Source of the DNA: DAIPHL01 sp036771375
GTDB taxonomy: Bacteria; Synergistota; Synergistia; Synergistales; Synergistaceae
DNA length: 7,303 bases
Direction: 5' to 3'
NCBI GenBank assembly: GCA_036771375.1
Contig: DAIPHL010000113.1
Span: forward strand, 1-7,303
Shown: positions 1 through 5,750 of the stretch, piece after piece
How positions within the stretch are numbered: position 1 is the first letter of the stretch
Layout of the letters: each line of letters opens with the position of its first letter
Translations under genes and position numbers: made by a program
The notes under the pieces: generated by a model
Databases searched by the model: none
Told to the model about the DNA's origin: nothing
Seen by the model: only the letters and a program-made list of their open reading frames with translations

Positions 1-2
1 GA

Positions 3-281
3 CTGCTCGACGGAATCGACCCCTCCGGATGGATCGCCGACAAGGGATACGTCGGCAAGGGAATGATCACCCCCCACAAGAAGCCCCCAACGGCGAACTG
101 AGCGAGGCCGCGAAGGAGGCCAACAGGAGCATCAACCGGATCCGCCGGGCCGAAAGAGCGGACCATCGCCCACATCAAGTCCTGGAGAATCCACCCGCAC
201 CGACTACCGCCGCCCCTGCACACATTCGAGCAGACCATCACCGCCGCACTCTCACTCCACGCCTTCAAAACCACCCTCTGA
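3..281 (+). pseudogene. IS5-type DDE transposase, C-terminal remnant with frameshifts
   Basis: Remnant of an insertion-sequence transposase of the IS5-like DDE group. Reading frame 3 from base 3 gives GWIADKGYVGKGMITPHKKP, typical of the stretch after the second catalytic Asp. The similarity then moves to frame 2 from about base 88 (NGELSEAAKEANRSINRIR, which aligns with the region before the catalytic Glu). It returns to frame 3 from base 162 (TIAHIKSWRI), passes through frame 1 near 199-216 (TDYRRP), and ends in frame 3 (LHTFEQTITAALSLHAFKTTL) at the TGA at 279-281. At least two and probably four single-base shifts are therefore present, two of them at short C runs (about 84-88 and 213-216), so no working transposase can be made. 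The 5' part lies outside the window. Close relatives I recall are actinobacterial, so this piece looks foreign beside the mre operon. The family call is from memory of the motifs; the pseudogene status is seen directly. Confidence 0.8.
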
Positions 282-289
282 ATAAGCTT

Positions 290-439
290 CCAGGCATCAA
301 CCGCCTCCTCGCGGGCGAACAACTCCCGGAGTCCGTTGCTGATGACCTCGCTGCGGTCGGCGTAAGCGCCCGAGGCAACCCGCTGCTCCAGCTGCTCCGC
401 CAGATAACTCGGCAAAGTGATGCTCAGTTGCCTACTCAC
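290..439 (-). pseudogene. parD: ParD-like antitoxin (ribbon-helix-helix), C-terminally truncated
   Basis: The - strand reads MSRQLSITLPSYLAEQLEQR at the start, followed by a G-AYADRSEVI-NGLREL-AREEAVDAW pattern. This is the N-terminal ribbon-helix-helix DNA-binding domain of type II ParD antitoxins: a beta strand at about residues 3-9, then helices at about 11-23 and 28-45. In a toxin-antitoxin pair it would neutralise a ParE toxin and repress its own promoter. The start is the GTG at 437-439, with a GGAGG six bases upstream. After Trp50, where the family normally continues into the toxin-binding tail, the sequence becomes the antisense of the transposase end, so the tail is lost. No parE is present in the window. 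The frame stays open through the transposase region to the left edge (146 codons), so a fusion product is possible. Recognition is by motif; confidence is good for the fold and moderate for the exact family. Confidence 0.7.
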
Positions 440-445
440 AAGATG

Positions 446-450
446 CCTCC
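446..450 (-). promoter_or_regulatory. Shine-Dalgarno site that sets the parD GTG start
   Basis: On the - strand GGAGG lies six bases before the GTG at 437-439, inside a purine run (GAGAGAGGAGG). No ATG in the same frame matches the family start, and the protein from the GTG begins where ParD proteins normally begin, so site and start support each other. Confidence 0.7.
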
Positions 451-501
451 TCTCTCTCCCACAACAGGAAAAACTCTACACCGGCGTCCTGGAGAGAAAC
501 C

Positions 502-699
502 GCTCTTTACGGCCGAGTCGACCCGTCGATGTACGAGGTCGGGCAGCGTATGTTGAAAACAGGCGTCATTTCCGCAAGGGACATGACGACGGAGGCGACC
601 GTCACAAAATTCATGTGGGCTCTTGGCAAAACGGACAATCCGCATCGCATCGCAGAGATCCTCCACACGCCTTTCGCCGGTGAAATAGACGCGAAGTGA
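502..699 (+). pseudogene. ansA: type I L-asparaginase, C-terminal fragment without start
   Basis: Frame 1 gives ALYGRVDPSMYEVGQRML and then KTGVISARDMTTEATVTKF, continuing with MWALGKTDNPHRIAEIL and ending HTPFAGEIDAK before the TGA at 697-699. This matches the C-terminal domain of type I (cytoplasmic) L-asparaginases, which hydrolyse asparagine to aspartate and ammonia: a Tyr-x-x-Gly helix start, the conserved G-V-I-S-x-x-DMT-EA block, K-x-MWALG, and a final GE near the C-terminus. Only about 65 of roughly 330 residues are present, and the catalytic threonines and lysine lie in the missing part. Upstream similarity fades between about 496 and 502, where the sequence changes to the leader of the antisense parD piece. 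The fragment itself has no shift or stop. It could be the real 3' end of a gene that once continued to the left, replaced by foreign DNA or misjoined in assembly. Confidence 0.8.
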
Positions 700-723
700 T
701 CTCGCCTGTTCGGTCACTTACGC
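691..723 (+). repeat. inverted repeat (hairpin) at the asparaginase stop codon
   Basis: GCGAAGTGA (691-699) pairs with TCACTT-A-CGC (714-723): a 9-bp stem with one bulged A and a 14-base loop, beginning in the last codons of the asparaginase fragment. No T run follows, so it is not a convincing intrinsic terminator, although it sits where one would be expected. It may be a transcript-stabilising or weak stop hairpin, or chance. Confidence 0.4.
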
Positions 724-825
724 GATACGTCGAGCTCCTCCCCTCCGTAAAACCCACCCCCAAAAAGTGGCAACCGACAACGGAGGAAAATCGAACATCG
801 CTCCTCGTTATCCAGGTCAAAACTG

Positions 826-834
826 TGGTACTAT
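826..834 (+). promoter_or_regulatory. candidate extended -10 promoter of the mreB operon
   Basis: TGGTACTAT is a TGn extended -10 element with the hexamer TACTAT (two mismatches to TATAAT at most), 68 bases before the mreB start, in the only non-coding stretch upstream of the operon. No good TTGACA match lies 15-18 bases upstream, which is tolerable for extended -10 promoters. The neighbouring sequence from about 815 to 860 is richer in A and T than the rest of the window. No other promoter candidate in 700-901 looked better to me. Confidence 0.4.
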
Positions 835-839
835 TAGCC

Positions 840-869
840 GTACAAAGATAAAAGTCTGTGCTGTACAAA
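840..869 (+). repeat. direct repeat GTACAAA x2 in the mreB leader
   Basis: GTACAAA occurs at 840-846 and again at 863-869, with start points 23 bases apart, just downstream of the candidate promoter and upstream of the mreB ribosome site. This could be a pair of protein-binding half-sites on one DNA face (about two helical turns apart) or coincidence. No matching regulator is recognised. Confidence 0.3.
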
Positions 870-897
870 CGCCTGGATGGACGAAAGAGAGGCATAC

Positions 898-909
898 ATG
901 AATGTTTAA
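898..909 (+). other. 3-codon mini-ORF overlapping the mreB start
   Basis: An ATG at 898-900 opens Met-Asn-Val-stop (TAA at 907-909), out of frame with mreB and spanning its ATG at 902. The GAGAGG at 887-892 lies 5 bases before this ATG and 9 bases before the mreB ATG, so both could be used by ribosomes. It may be chance or a translation-level damper or coupler for mreB. Confidence 0.3.
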
Positions 910-1957
910 ATTTTTGTCAGGCCTGTTCAGTCGTGACATCGGAATAGACCTCGGCAGTGCGAACACCGTCGTTTACGTCAAGGGGAGGGGAATCGTCATA
1001 GACGAACCCTCCGTAATTGCGGTTCGTGGGATCGGACAGAAGGGGAGAAAAGAAGTCATCGCCTTTGGCAATCCCGCAAAAAAAATGGTGGGCAAGACGC
1101 CTCGCGGCATCGACACGGTCCGTCCCCTTCAACACGGAGTGATCGCGGACTTCGAGATGACGGAACAGATGATCGGGCACTATATCGATTTGGCGAACAA
1201 AGGGAGGAAACTGATGGCTCATCCCCGCGTCGCCATCTGCGTCCCCGCGTGCGTCACGGAAGTCGAGAAAAAGGCCGTCGTGGACGCCACCCTGGGTGCG
1301 GGGGCAAGGGAGGCTTTCGTGGTCGAGGAACCGCTTGCGGCCGCGCTCGGGACAGGGCTTTCCATCAACGAGCCTCGCGGCAACATGGTCGTCGACATAG
1401 GAGGAGGAACCAGCGAAGCTGCCGTTCTCTCCCTCGGTGGCGTGGTCATCAGCAGTTCTCTGCGCTCCGCGGGCGACGATATCGACAACGCTATCGTGGC
1501 GATGATGAGACAGAACTACACCCTCTCGATCGGCGACAGCACCGCCGAGGAGGTGAAACTGGAAATCGGCTCCGTGATCCCTCTGGATGACGAACTCGAA
1601 ATGGAGGTCAAGGGACGCGATCTGAAACACGGTCTTCCGAAAGTCGTCAAGGTCACCTCGGCGGAGGTCCGGGATGCGATCGAGCCGATCGTCTGCGGAA
1701 TAGAGGACATGCTGCGCAACGCGGTGGAACAGACTCCGCCCGAACTGGTAAAAGACATCGTGGACCAGGGACTGGTTCTCACCGGAGGGACATCTCTTTT
1801 GAGAGGACTCTGCACTCGCTTTTCGGACGCGATGAACGTTCCGGTTCACCTTGCCGAGCAACCTCTGTACTCCGTCGCCATGGGACTCGGTAAACTGTTG
1901 GAGACGGTCGATCGCGGCAACAAAATCGCGGTTACCGTCGCTCATTCCGTCCTGTAA
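902..1957 (+). CDS. mreB: rod shape-determining protein MreB (actin-like)
   Basis: Bacterial actin homologue, 351 residues, close to the usual 335-350. It polymerises with ATP into membrane-bound double filaments that position the side-wall synthesis machinery. Residues 1-10 (MFKFLSGLFS) form the N-terminal amphipathic membrane anchor. DLGSANT at 16-22 is the first phosphate-binding loop, DIGGGT at 165-170 the second, and LTGGT at 293-297 the adenosine-binding motif. The ATG at 902 has GAGAGG nine bases upstream, and starting there keeps the full anchor helix. It is the first gene of the cluster; the next gene starts 18 bases after its stop. Known partners are MreC, MreD, RodZ, PBP2 and RodA, three of which are encoded directly downstream. 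The C-terminal tail after residue 335 is slightly longer than in model MreBs. Paralogues such as Mbl or MreBH are conceivable, but the mreCD context supports MreB. Very sure. Confidence 0.98.
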   Translation: MFKFLSGLFSRDIGIDLGSANTVVYVKGRGIVIDEPSVIAVRGIGQKGRKEVIAFGNPAKKMVGKTPRGIDTVRPLQHGVIADFEMTEQMIGHYIDLANKGRKLMAHPRVAICVPACVTEVEKKAVVDATLGAGAREAFVVEEPLAAALGTGLSINEPRGNMVVDIGGGTSEAAVLSLGGVVISSSLRSAGDDIDNAIVAMMRQNYTLSIGDSTAEEVKLEIGSVIPLDDELEMEVKGRDLKHGLPKVVKVTSAEVRDAIEPIVCGIEDMLRNAVEQTPPELVKDIVDQGLVLTGGTSLLRGLCTRFSDAMNVPVHLAEQPLYSVAMGLGKLLETVDRGNKIAVTVAHSVL

Positions 1958-1975
1958 ACGGACGCAGCGGGACGA

Positions 1976-2773
1976 ATGGCGGGACACAAACTCAATCCGA
2001 TTTTTACAAACGTCCTGCTGGCCGTTTTTTGCACTCTTGTGATCATGTGGATATCGATCGGCTCTCCGCAGATGACCGGCAGGCTGGTCGATCTCGTGGG
2101 AAAAGTCCTCTATGTTCCGGAAATTCCGGCGCTCGAGCTGAGATCTCTCGTACAGGCCGCCGGAAACTGGGTTCTGGAGCGGAAAACCCTCCATGATCGC
2201 AACAACGATCTGGAACTGGAGAACCTCGCGCTGCGTACGACCATCCAGCAGATGTCCGTTCCGCAGCCCGAGTCCACCGCGACGTTGATCGGCGCAAAAG
2301 TCACCCTTCGTTATCCTGACGCGTGGTGGAAGGAAATTCGAGTCAACCGGGGCGCAAAGGACGGAGTGATCCTCGGGGCACCCGCTCTTTCCGAAGGGGT
2401 CATGATCGGCAGGGTTGTACGGGTCGGAGACGACTACGCCTGGATCGAACTGATCACATCCTCCTCTTTTCTTCTCGCCGCCGTGGTGGACGAAACGTGG
2501 GACCTCGGGGTGATCAACGGCGACGACAGAGGCAACATCTGGCTGCTCTACATGGCGACCGAGAAAAAGTTCAAACGGGGGATGACCGTTTCCACGGCTC
2601 TCGTGGGAGACTACCTTCCTCCGGGAATTCCCATCGGCAAGATATGGGGAGAGGGCGAGGTACGGGACGGCTTTCTGCCTCGACAGATCGTCTCCGGAGC
2701 TCATCTGACGCAGCTATACGGCATCCAGATCCTCTCCGGAAGGACAAGAGGGACCATAGAGGAAGGCAAATGA
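1976..2773 (+). CDS. mreC: rod shape-determining protein MreC
   Basis: Bitopic elongasome scaffold, 265 residues, which binds PBP2 in the periplasm and helps switch on RodA-PBP2. Residues about 10-30 (TNVLLAVFCTLVIMWISIG) form one membrane segment after a short cytoplasmic tail. Residues about 66-95 are a coiled coil (NDLELENLALRTTIQQM, with leucine and isoleucine spacing), and about 100-260 are the two beta domains. Family hallmarks include a D-x-WW-K-I-x-VNRGAKDGV stretch at 115-131 and the E-GVMIGRV block at 140-147. The ATG at 1976 has only a weak ribosome site (GCGGGACGA region), so translation may depend on ribosomes leaving mreB. The stop overlaps the mreD start (ATGA). Length and domain order are normal. 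Sure. Confidence 0.95.
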   Translation: MAGHKLNPIFTNVLLAVFCTLVIMWISIGSPQMTGRLVDLVGKVLYVPEIPALELRSLVQAAGNWVLERKTLHDRNNDLELENLALRTTIQQMSVPQPESTATLIGAKVTLRYPDAWWKEIRVNRGAKDGVILGAPALSEGVMIGRVVRVGDDYAWIELITSSSFLLAAVVDETWDLGVINGDDRGNIWLLYMATEKKFKRGMTVSTALVGDYLPPGIPIGKIWGEGEVRDGFLPRQIVSGAHLTQLYGIQILSGRTRGTIEEGK

Positions 2774-3240
2774 TTGCAGCGACGATCGCTTGGCTTTCAC
2801 AGGATATATTCCAGGTGGTGGCGATGGGTTTTATGCTCGCACCCGAATTTTTCCTGCTCATGCTTCTATACGGCCTCGTCTCCGGACCGCTCCTCCCCCA
2901 TCGCGTCGCCGGCTGGGTTTGGTTCGCTTTTTTTGGAGGCGTGTTGTGGGATCTGCGCTGGGCGACGACACCCGGCATGAGTGCATTGATCAACATCGCC
3001 GCCGTGGCACTGGTCTATTGGGTGTGGAACAGGACGCCCGCAGGCGGCAGGGGGGCGCTTCTCTTCGCGGCTCTCGCCGGCTCCGCGATCTTCATGTCGG
3101 GGATGGCGCATTACTTCGCATGGTCCGTACCGAGCAGGGCCGCGATGCGGTTGTTTCTCATTCAGCAGTTGATCACCGTACCTTTTTTGATCGCCCTCGG
3201 CACCCTCTACGCGTACAAGGCGCGAAAGACAAATGTATAA
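2770..3240 (+). CDS. mreD: rod shape-determining protein MreD
   Basis: Polytopic membrane component of the elongasome, 156 residues, working with MreC. Hydrophobic segments lie at about 15-38, 46-60, 68-88, 95-113 and 128-148, separated by short charged loops, ending in a basic tail (YKARKTNV). The sequence is not strongly conserved in this family, so the call rests on size, hydropathy, the DLRWATTPGMSALIN loop (resembling the D-x-x-x-x-x-PG-G/S motif of MreD) and its place between mreC and mrdA. The start is the ATG at 2770 in an ATGA overlap with the mreC stop, with GAGGAAGG just upstream. The frame stays open far upstream inside mreC, but that part reads as out-of-frame, Arg-rich, non-membrane sequence and is not part of the gene. 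It ends 8 bases inside mrdA, which suggests translational coupling. Confidence 0.88.
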   Translation: MIAATIAWLSQDIFQVVAMGFMLAPEFFLLMLLYGLVSGPLLPHRVAGWVWFAFFGGVLWDLRWATTPGMSALINIAAVALVYWVWNRTPAGGRGALLFAALAGSAIFMSGMAHYFAWSVPSRAAMRLFLIQQLITVPFLIALGTLYAYKARKTNV

Positions 3241-4999
3241 CAAGGGATTCGACCGCCTCGACGTAAACCAGAGGCTCCTTTACGTACGAAACATCCTGAT
3301 TTTTTCTCTCTCCTTCCTGGTCGCGGGCCTCACATATTTTCAGCTGATCCGGGCCGACGAATATGTGGAACTCGCCTCGGGTAACAGGCTCCGCATGATC
3401 CGTCTGCTCCCCCCACGGGGAAACATCTACGACAAAAACGGCGTGCCGCTGGCGGTGAACGTCAGGACGTTCGACATCAAGGGCTATCCGGTGGATCTTT
3501 CAAAAAACGAGGACTTCGAAAGGCTCTCCGCGCTCTTCGCAAGACATGGAATACCGATGACATCGGACGATCTCAGGGAGAGAGTCGAAAAGCAGTATGT
3601 GGCTCCGTATCGTGCGATATCGGTCGCGACAAACCTGACCCTCGCCCAGGTATCGGACCTCGTGATGGATCCTGCGTTCTCTCAGACCCTCTTCCCCTCC
3701 GCAGTCTGGAGAAGGATATATCCCGGCGGCTCTCTGGTGGCACACATCATGGGATACGTGGGCGAGATCACGCGCGAGGAGCTGGAAGACCAAAGAGATC
3801 TATATTATCAGGGAGGTGACATCGTAGGCAAAAGCGGCATCGAGGCCATGTACGAAGAGGAATTGAGAGGCACGGTCGGAGATCAGGTCGTGGAGGTCGA
3901 TTCAAGAGGAAGACGCCTTCGGGACGTGAACTACAACTCTCCACAAAAGGGCAACGACATCAATCTCACATTGGACCTGGCCGCGCAGAGAGAAGCCTCG
4001 CGACTGATGGAGGGGAAACGAGGCGCCCTGATCGCCATGGACGTACAGGACGGAGCCGTGGCAGCTTTTTTCTCCTCTCCGACCTACGATCCGAACCCTC
4101 TGATGTGGGGCATCTCCAAGAAGGAGTGGGGCTCCCTCCGGGACGACAAAGACCGCCCGCTCATGAACCGCGTCGTGGGAGGAGCGTATCCTCCCGGTTC
4201 GACGTTCAAGGTCGTCACCGCGGCCGCCATATTGATGGAACATGTCGCCGACGTTCATTCCACCGTCTCTTGCTCGGGAAGCTTCACCCTGGGACCTCAG
4301 ACCTTCCGTTGCTGGAAGAGGAGCGGACATGGGACCGAGTCGATCGTAGGCGCCCTCCGAGATTCCTGCGACGTATATTTCTATCAGATGAGCGTCCGTC
4401 TCGGCATAAACAAACTGCTCAAGTGGAGCAAAGAGTTCGGAGTCGGACAGAAAACCGGCATTGACCTGCCGGGAGAGGCAAGAGGCAATCTCGCCGGGCA
4501 GGAGTGGAAACGAGCTCGCTTCAAGGAGAGCTGGTACCAGGGAGATACGGTCAACTACTCCATCGGACAGGGCTTCCTGCTGATGACACCGCTGCAACTC
4601 GCCAGAGTATACGCAGCCATCGCCAACGGCGGCAAATTGATCGTACCCCGCCTGAATGCAGGAAAAAGAGTGGAATGGACCGACGTAAAAATATCCAAGT
4701 CAAATCTCGCGACCATCGAACGCGGCATCAGAGCGGTGGTGAGCAGTGGGACCGGTCGGATCGCCGGGCATTACGGCGTCGAGATCGCGGGTAAGACAGG
4801 AACGGCACAGAACCCACACGGCGAAGACCACGCGTGGTTCGCGGGATACGCCCCCGTGAAAAACCCCAAATACGTGGCCGTCGCGCTGGTGGAAGGCGGC
4901 GGCGCGGGATCGTCCGTCGCAGGACCGTTGGTGGCACAAATGCTCGCATACCTTTTGGAACACGAAAGAAAAGAACGAAAAGATAAAAAAACGACATGA
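3233..4999 (+). CDS. mrdA: penicillin-binding protein 2 (elongation transpeptidase)
   Basis: Class B transpeptidase, 588 residues, which cross-links side-wall peptidoglycan made by RodA. It is anchored by one membrane segment (about 20-38, ILIFSLSFLVAGLTYFQLI) after a short cytoplasmic tail. LLPPRGNIYDKNG at 58-70 starts the pedestal domain, as in class B PBPs. The transpeptidase domain holds the active-site S-T-F-K (Ser323, Lys326), the second motif S-C-D at 378-380, where many PBPs have S-x-N and PBP2 types often have Asp, and K-T-G-T at 521-524. The start is an ATG overlapping mreD by 8 bases, with only a weak ribosome site, so coupling is likely. Ending in a Lys/Arg-rich tail (HERKERKDKKTT) is common. 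The alternatives, FtsI-type PBP3 or SpoVD, are less likely because of the mre neighbours, the rodA downstream and the absence of a PASTA domain. Target of mecillinam-type beta-lactams by family knowledge. Confidence 0.95.
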   Translation: MYNKGFDRLDVNQRLLYVRNILIFSLSFLVAGLTYFQLIRADEYVELASGNRLRMIRLLPPRGNIYDKNGVPLAVNVRTFDIKGYPVDLSKNEDFERLSALFARHGIPMTSDDLRERVEKQYVAPYRAISVATNLTLAQVSDLVMDPAFSQTLFPSAVWRRIYPGGSLVAHIMGYVGEITREELEDQRDLYYQGGDIVGKSGIEAMYEEELRGTVGDQVVEVDSRGRRLRDVNYNSPQKGNDINLTLDLAAQREASRLMEGKRGALIAMDVQDGAVAAFFSSPTYDPNPLMWGISKKEWGSLRDDKDRPLMNRVVGGAYPPGSTFKVVTAAAILMEHVADVHSTVSCSGSFTLGPQTFRCWKRSGHGTESIVGALRDSCDVYFYQMSVRLGINKLLKWSKEFGVGQKTGIDLPGEARGNLAGQEWKRARFKESWYQGDTVNYSIGQGFLLMTPLQLARVYAAIANGGKLIVPRLNAGKRVEWTDVKISKSNLATIERGIRAVVSSGTGRIAGHYGVEIAGKTGTAQNPHGEDHAWFAGYAPVKNPKYVAVALVEGGGAGSSVAGPLVAQMLAYLLEHERKERKDKKTT

Positions 5000-5012
5000 A
5001 GGGGGCGAACCC

Positions 5013-5714
5013 GTGATAAAACTGAAGGGTATGCCGAACTCCGTCTTACGATGTTTGATCCCCGAAAAGACGCCGGCAGAGGATTTGCCGCGCTCTTTCG
5101 AGGAGCTGATGGAGCAAGCCGGACAGGTTCTCACCGACGCGAGAGTCGTATTGGATTTCGGCGGACGTACCATGTCCGATGCGTTGGTCTTTTCGGTGCT
5201 TTCAAAACTCGTCTGGCCCTCTCATATGACGGTAATCGCGTGGATAACCTACCACGGCGAATCCCAGGATCTGCTGAAGAGAGCGGGTTTACCCGTCTCG
5301 GAACCGCCCTCTTCGAAGAGAGGGAACAACAGGATGACCCACTGTGATACACTCTTCCTCGACAGAACGCTACGCTCGGGACAGAGAGTCGACCACAAAG
5401 GAGACGTCATCGTGTCCGGACACGTCAACGACGGCGCGGAAATATGTGCGTCCGGCCATATCGTCGTGTTGGGAAGGTTGAACGGGCTCGTTCACGCAGG
5501 CTCGGGAGGAGACGAAAACGCATCGATCGTCGCAAGGTCGATGGAAGCGTTGCAGGTTCGCATCGGCGCTCGAATCGGTTCCCTCGATAAAAGCGCCTCA
5601 TGGTGGGGTAAAAAAGTTATAATAAAGGTGGAGGAGGGTTCGGTTCTGATCGATTATTGGCCGGCACTCAAAAAAGAGAACAGGAACGAGGCTTCACAGC
5701 CGTCGTCCTCTTAA
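5013..5714 (+). CDS. minC: septum site-determining protein MinC
   Basis: Inhibitor of FtsZ ring assembly, 233 residues, brought to the membrane by MinD. The N-terminal domain (about 1-95) is diverged but has the expected alternating strands and helices (ARVVLDFGGRTMSDALVF around 43-60). A short polar linker (about 96-112, with EPPSSKRGNNR) leads to the C-terminal beta-helix (about 113-215), with the conserved RSGQ at 121-124, GDVIVSGHVNDGAE at 130-143 and GHIVVLGRLNGLVHAG at 148-163, where dimerisation and MinD binding occur. The start is the GTG at 5013, with GGGGG seven bases upstream; the intergenic gap after mrdA is 13 bases. The C-terminal tail (KKENRNEASQPSSS) is polar and probably disordered. 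An internal TATAAT-like element lies near its 3' end. Confidence 0.92.
   Translation: MIKLKGMPNSVLRCLIPEKTPAEDLPRSFEELMEQAGQVLTDARVVLDFGGRTMSDALVFSVLSKLVWPSHMTVIAWITYHGESQDLLKRAGLPVSEPPSSKRGNNRMTHCDTLFLDRTLRSGQRVDHKGDVIVSGHVNDGAEICASGHIVVLGRLNGLVHAGSGGDENASIVARSMEALQVRIGARIGSLDKSASWWGKKVIIKVEEGSVLIDYWPALKKENRNEASQPSSS
5618..5623 (+). promoter_or_regulatory. possible internal -10 box (TATAAT) ahead of minD
   Basis: A perfect TATAAT sits inside the end of minC in an A/T-rich patch (AAAAAAGTTATAATAAAGG), 128 bases before the minD start. It arises from codons for Lys-Lys-Val-Ile-Ile-Lys. No TTGACA-like box lies at 15-18 bases upstream (the sequence there is CGCCTCATG), so it may be chance; if active it would give minD, minE and rodA their own transcript. 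Confidence 0.25.
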
Positions 5715-5737
5715 ATTTCATTCGACTGGATTCACCT

Positions 5738-5745
5738 AGGGGGAG
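5738..5745 (+). promoter_or_regulatory. Shine-Dalgarno site that decides the minD start
   Basis: AGGGGGAG ends 5 bases before the ATG at 5751 and overlaps the in-frame GTG at 5745. A ribosome bound here cannot use the GTG, so the ATG is the better start, giving MASRVIVVTSGKGG, which matches the family N-terminus. Confidence 0.75.
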
Positions 5746-5750
5746 TGACA

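Noticed and set aside
29..556. A 175-codon + strand frame through the left flank.
   Set aside because: It strings together one out-of-frame transposase segment, the antisense of parD and the wrong frame of the asparaginase end; the codon pattern changes at each piece, so it is not one gene.
700..901. tRNA, riboswitch or small RNA in the mreB upstream region.
   Set aside because: No cloverleaf, T-loop or known aptamer core was seen, only one bulged hairpin at 691-723 without a T run; no T-run terminator was found.
917..2704. A 595-codon open frame on the - strand opposite mreB and mreC.
   Set aside because: It mirrors two certain genes codon for codon, has an Arg/His/Asp-rich composition without recognisable domains, and has no good ribosome site; it is the usual open antisense frame of GC-rich coding DNA.
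2323..2769. In-frame upstream extension of mreD into mreC.
   Set aside because: The extension is Arg-rich, out of frame with mreC and lacks membrane character; the ATG at 2770 with GAGGAAGG upstream fits MreD length.
3902..4597. A 231-codon - strand frame opposite mrdA.
   Set aside because: It covers the conserved PBP2 transpeptidase domain in antisense and shows no domain or ribosome site of its own.
5745..5750. GTG at 5745 as the minD start, adding two residues.
   Set aside because: The ribosome-binding purine run overlaps this GTG, and the family N-terminus matches the ATG at 5751.
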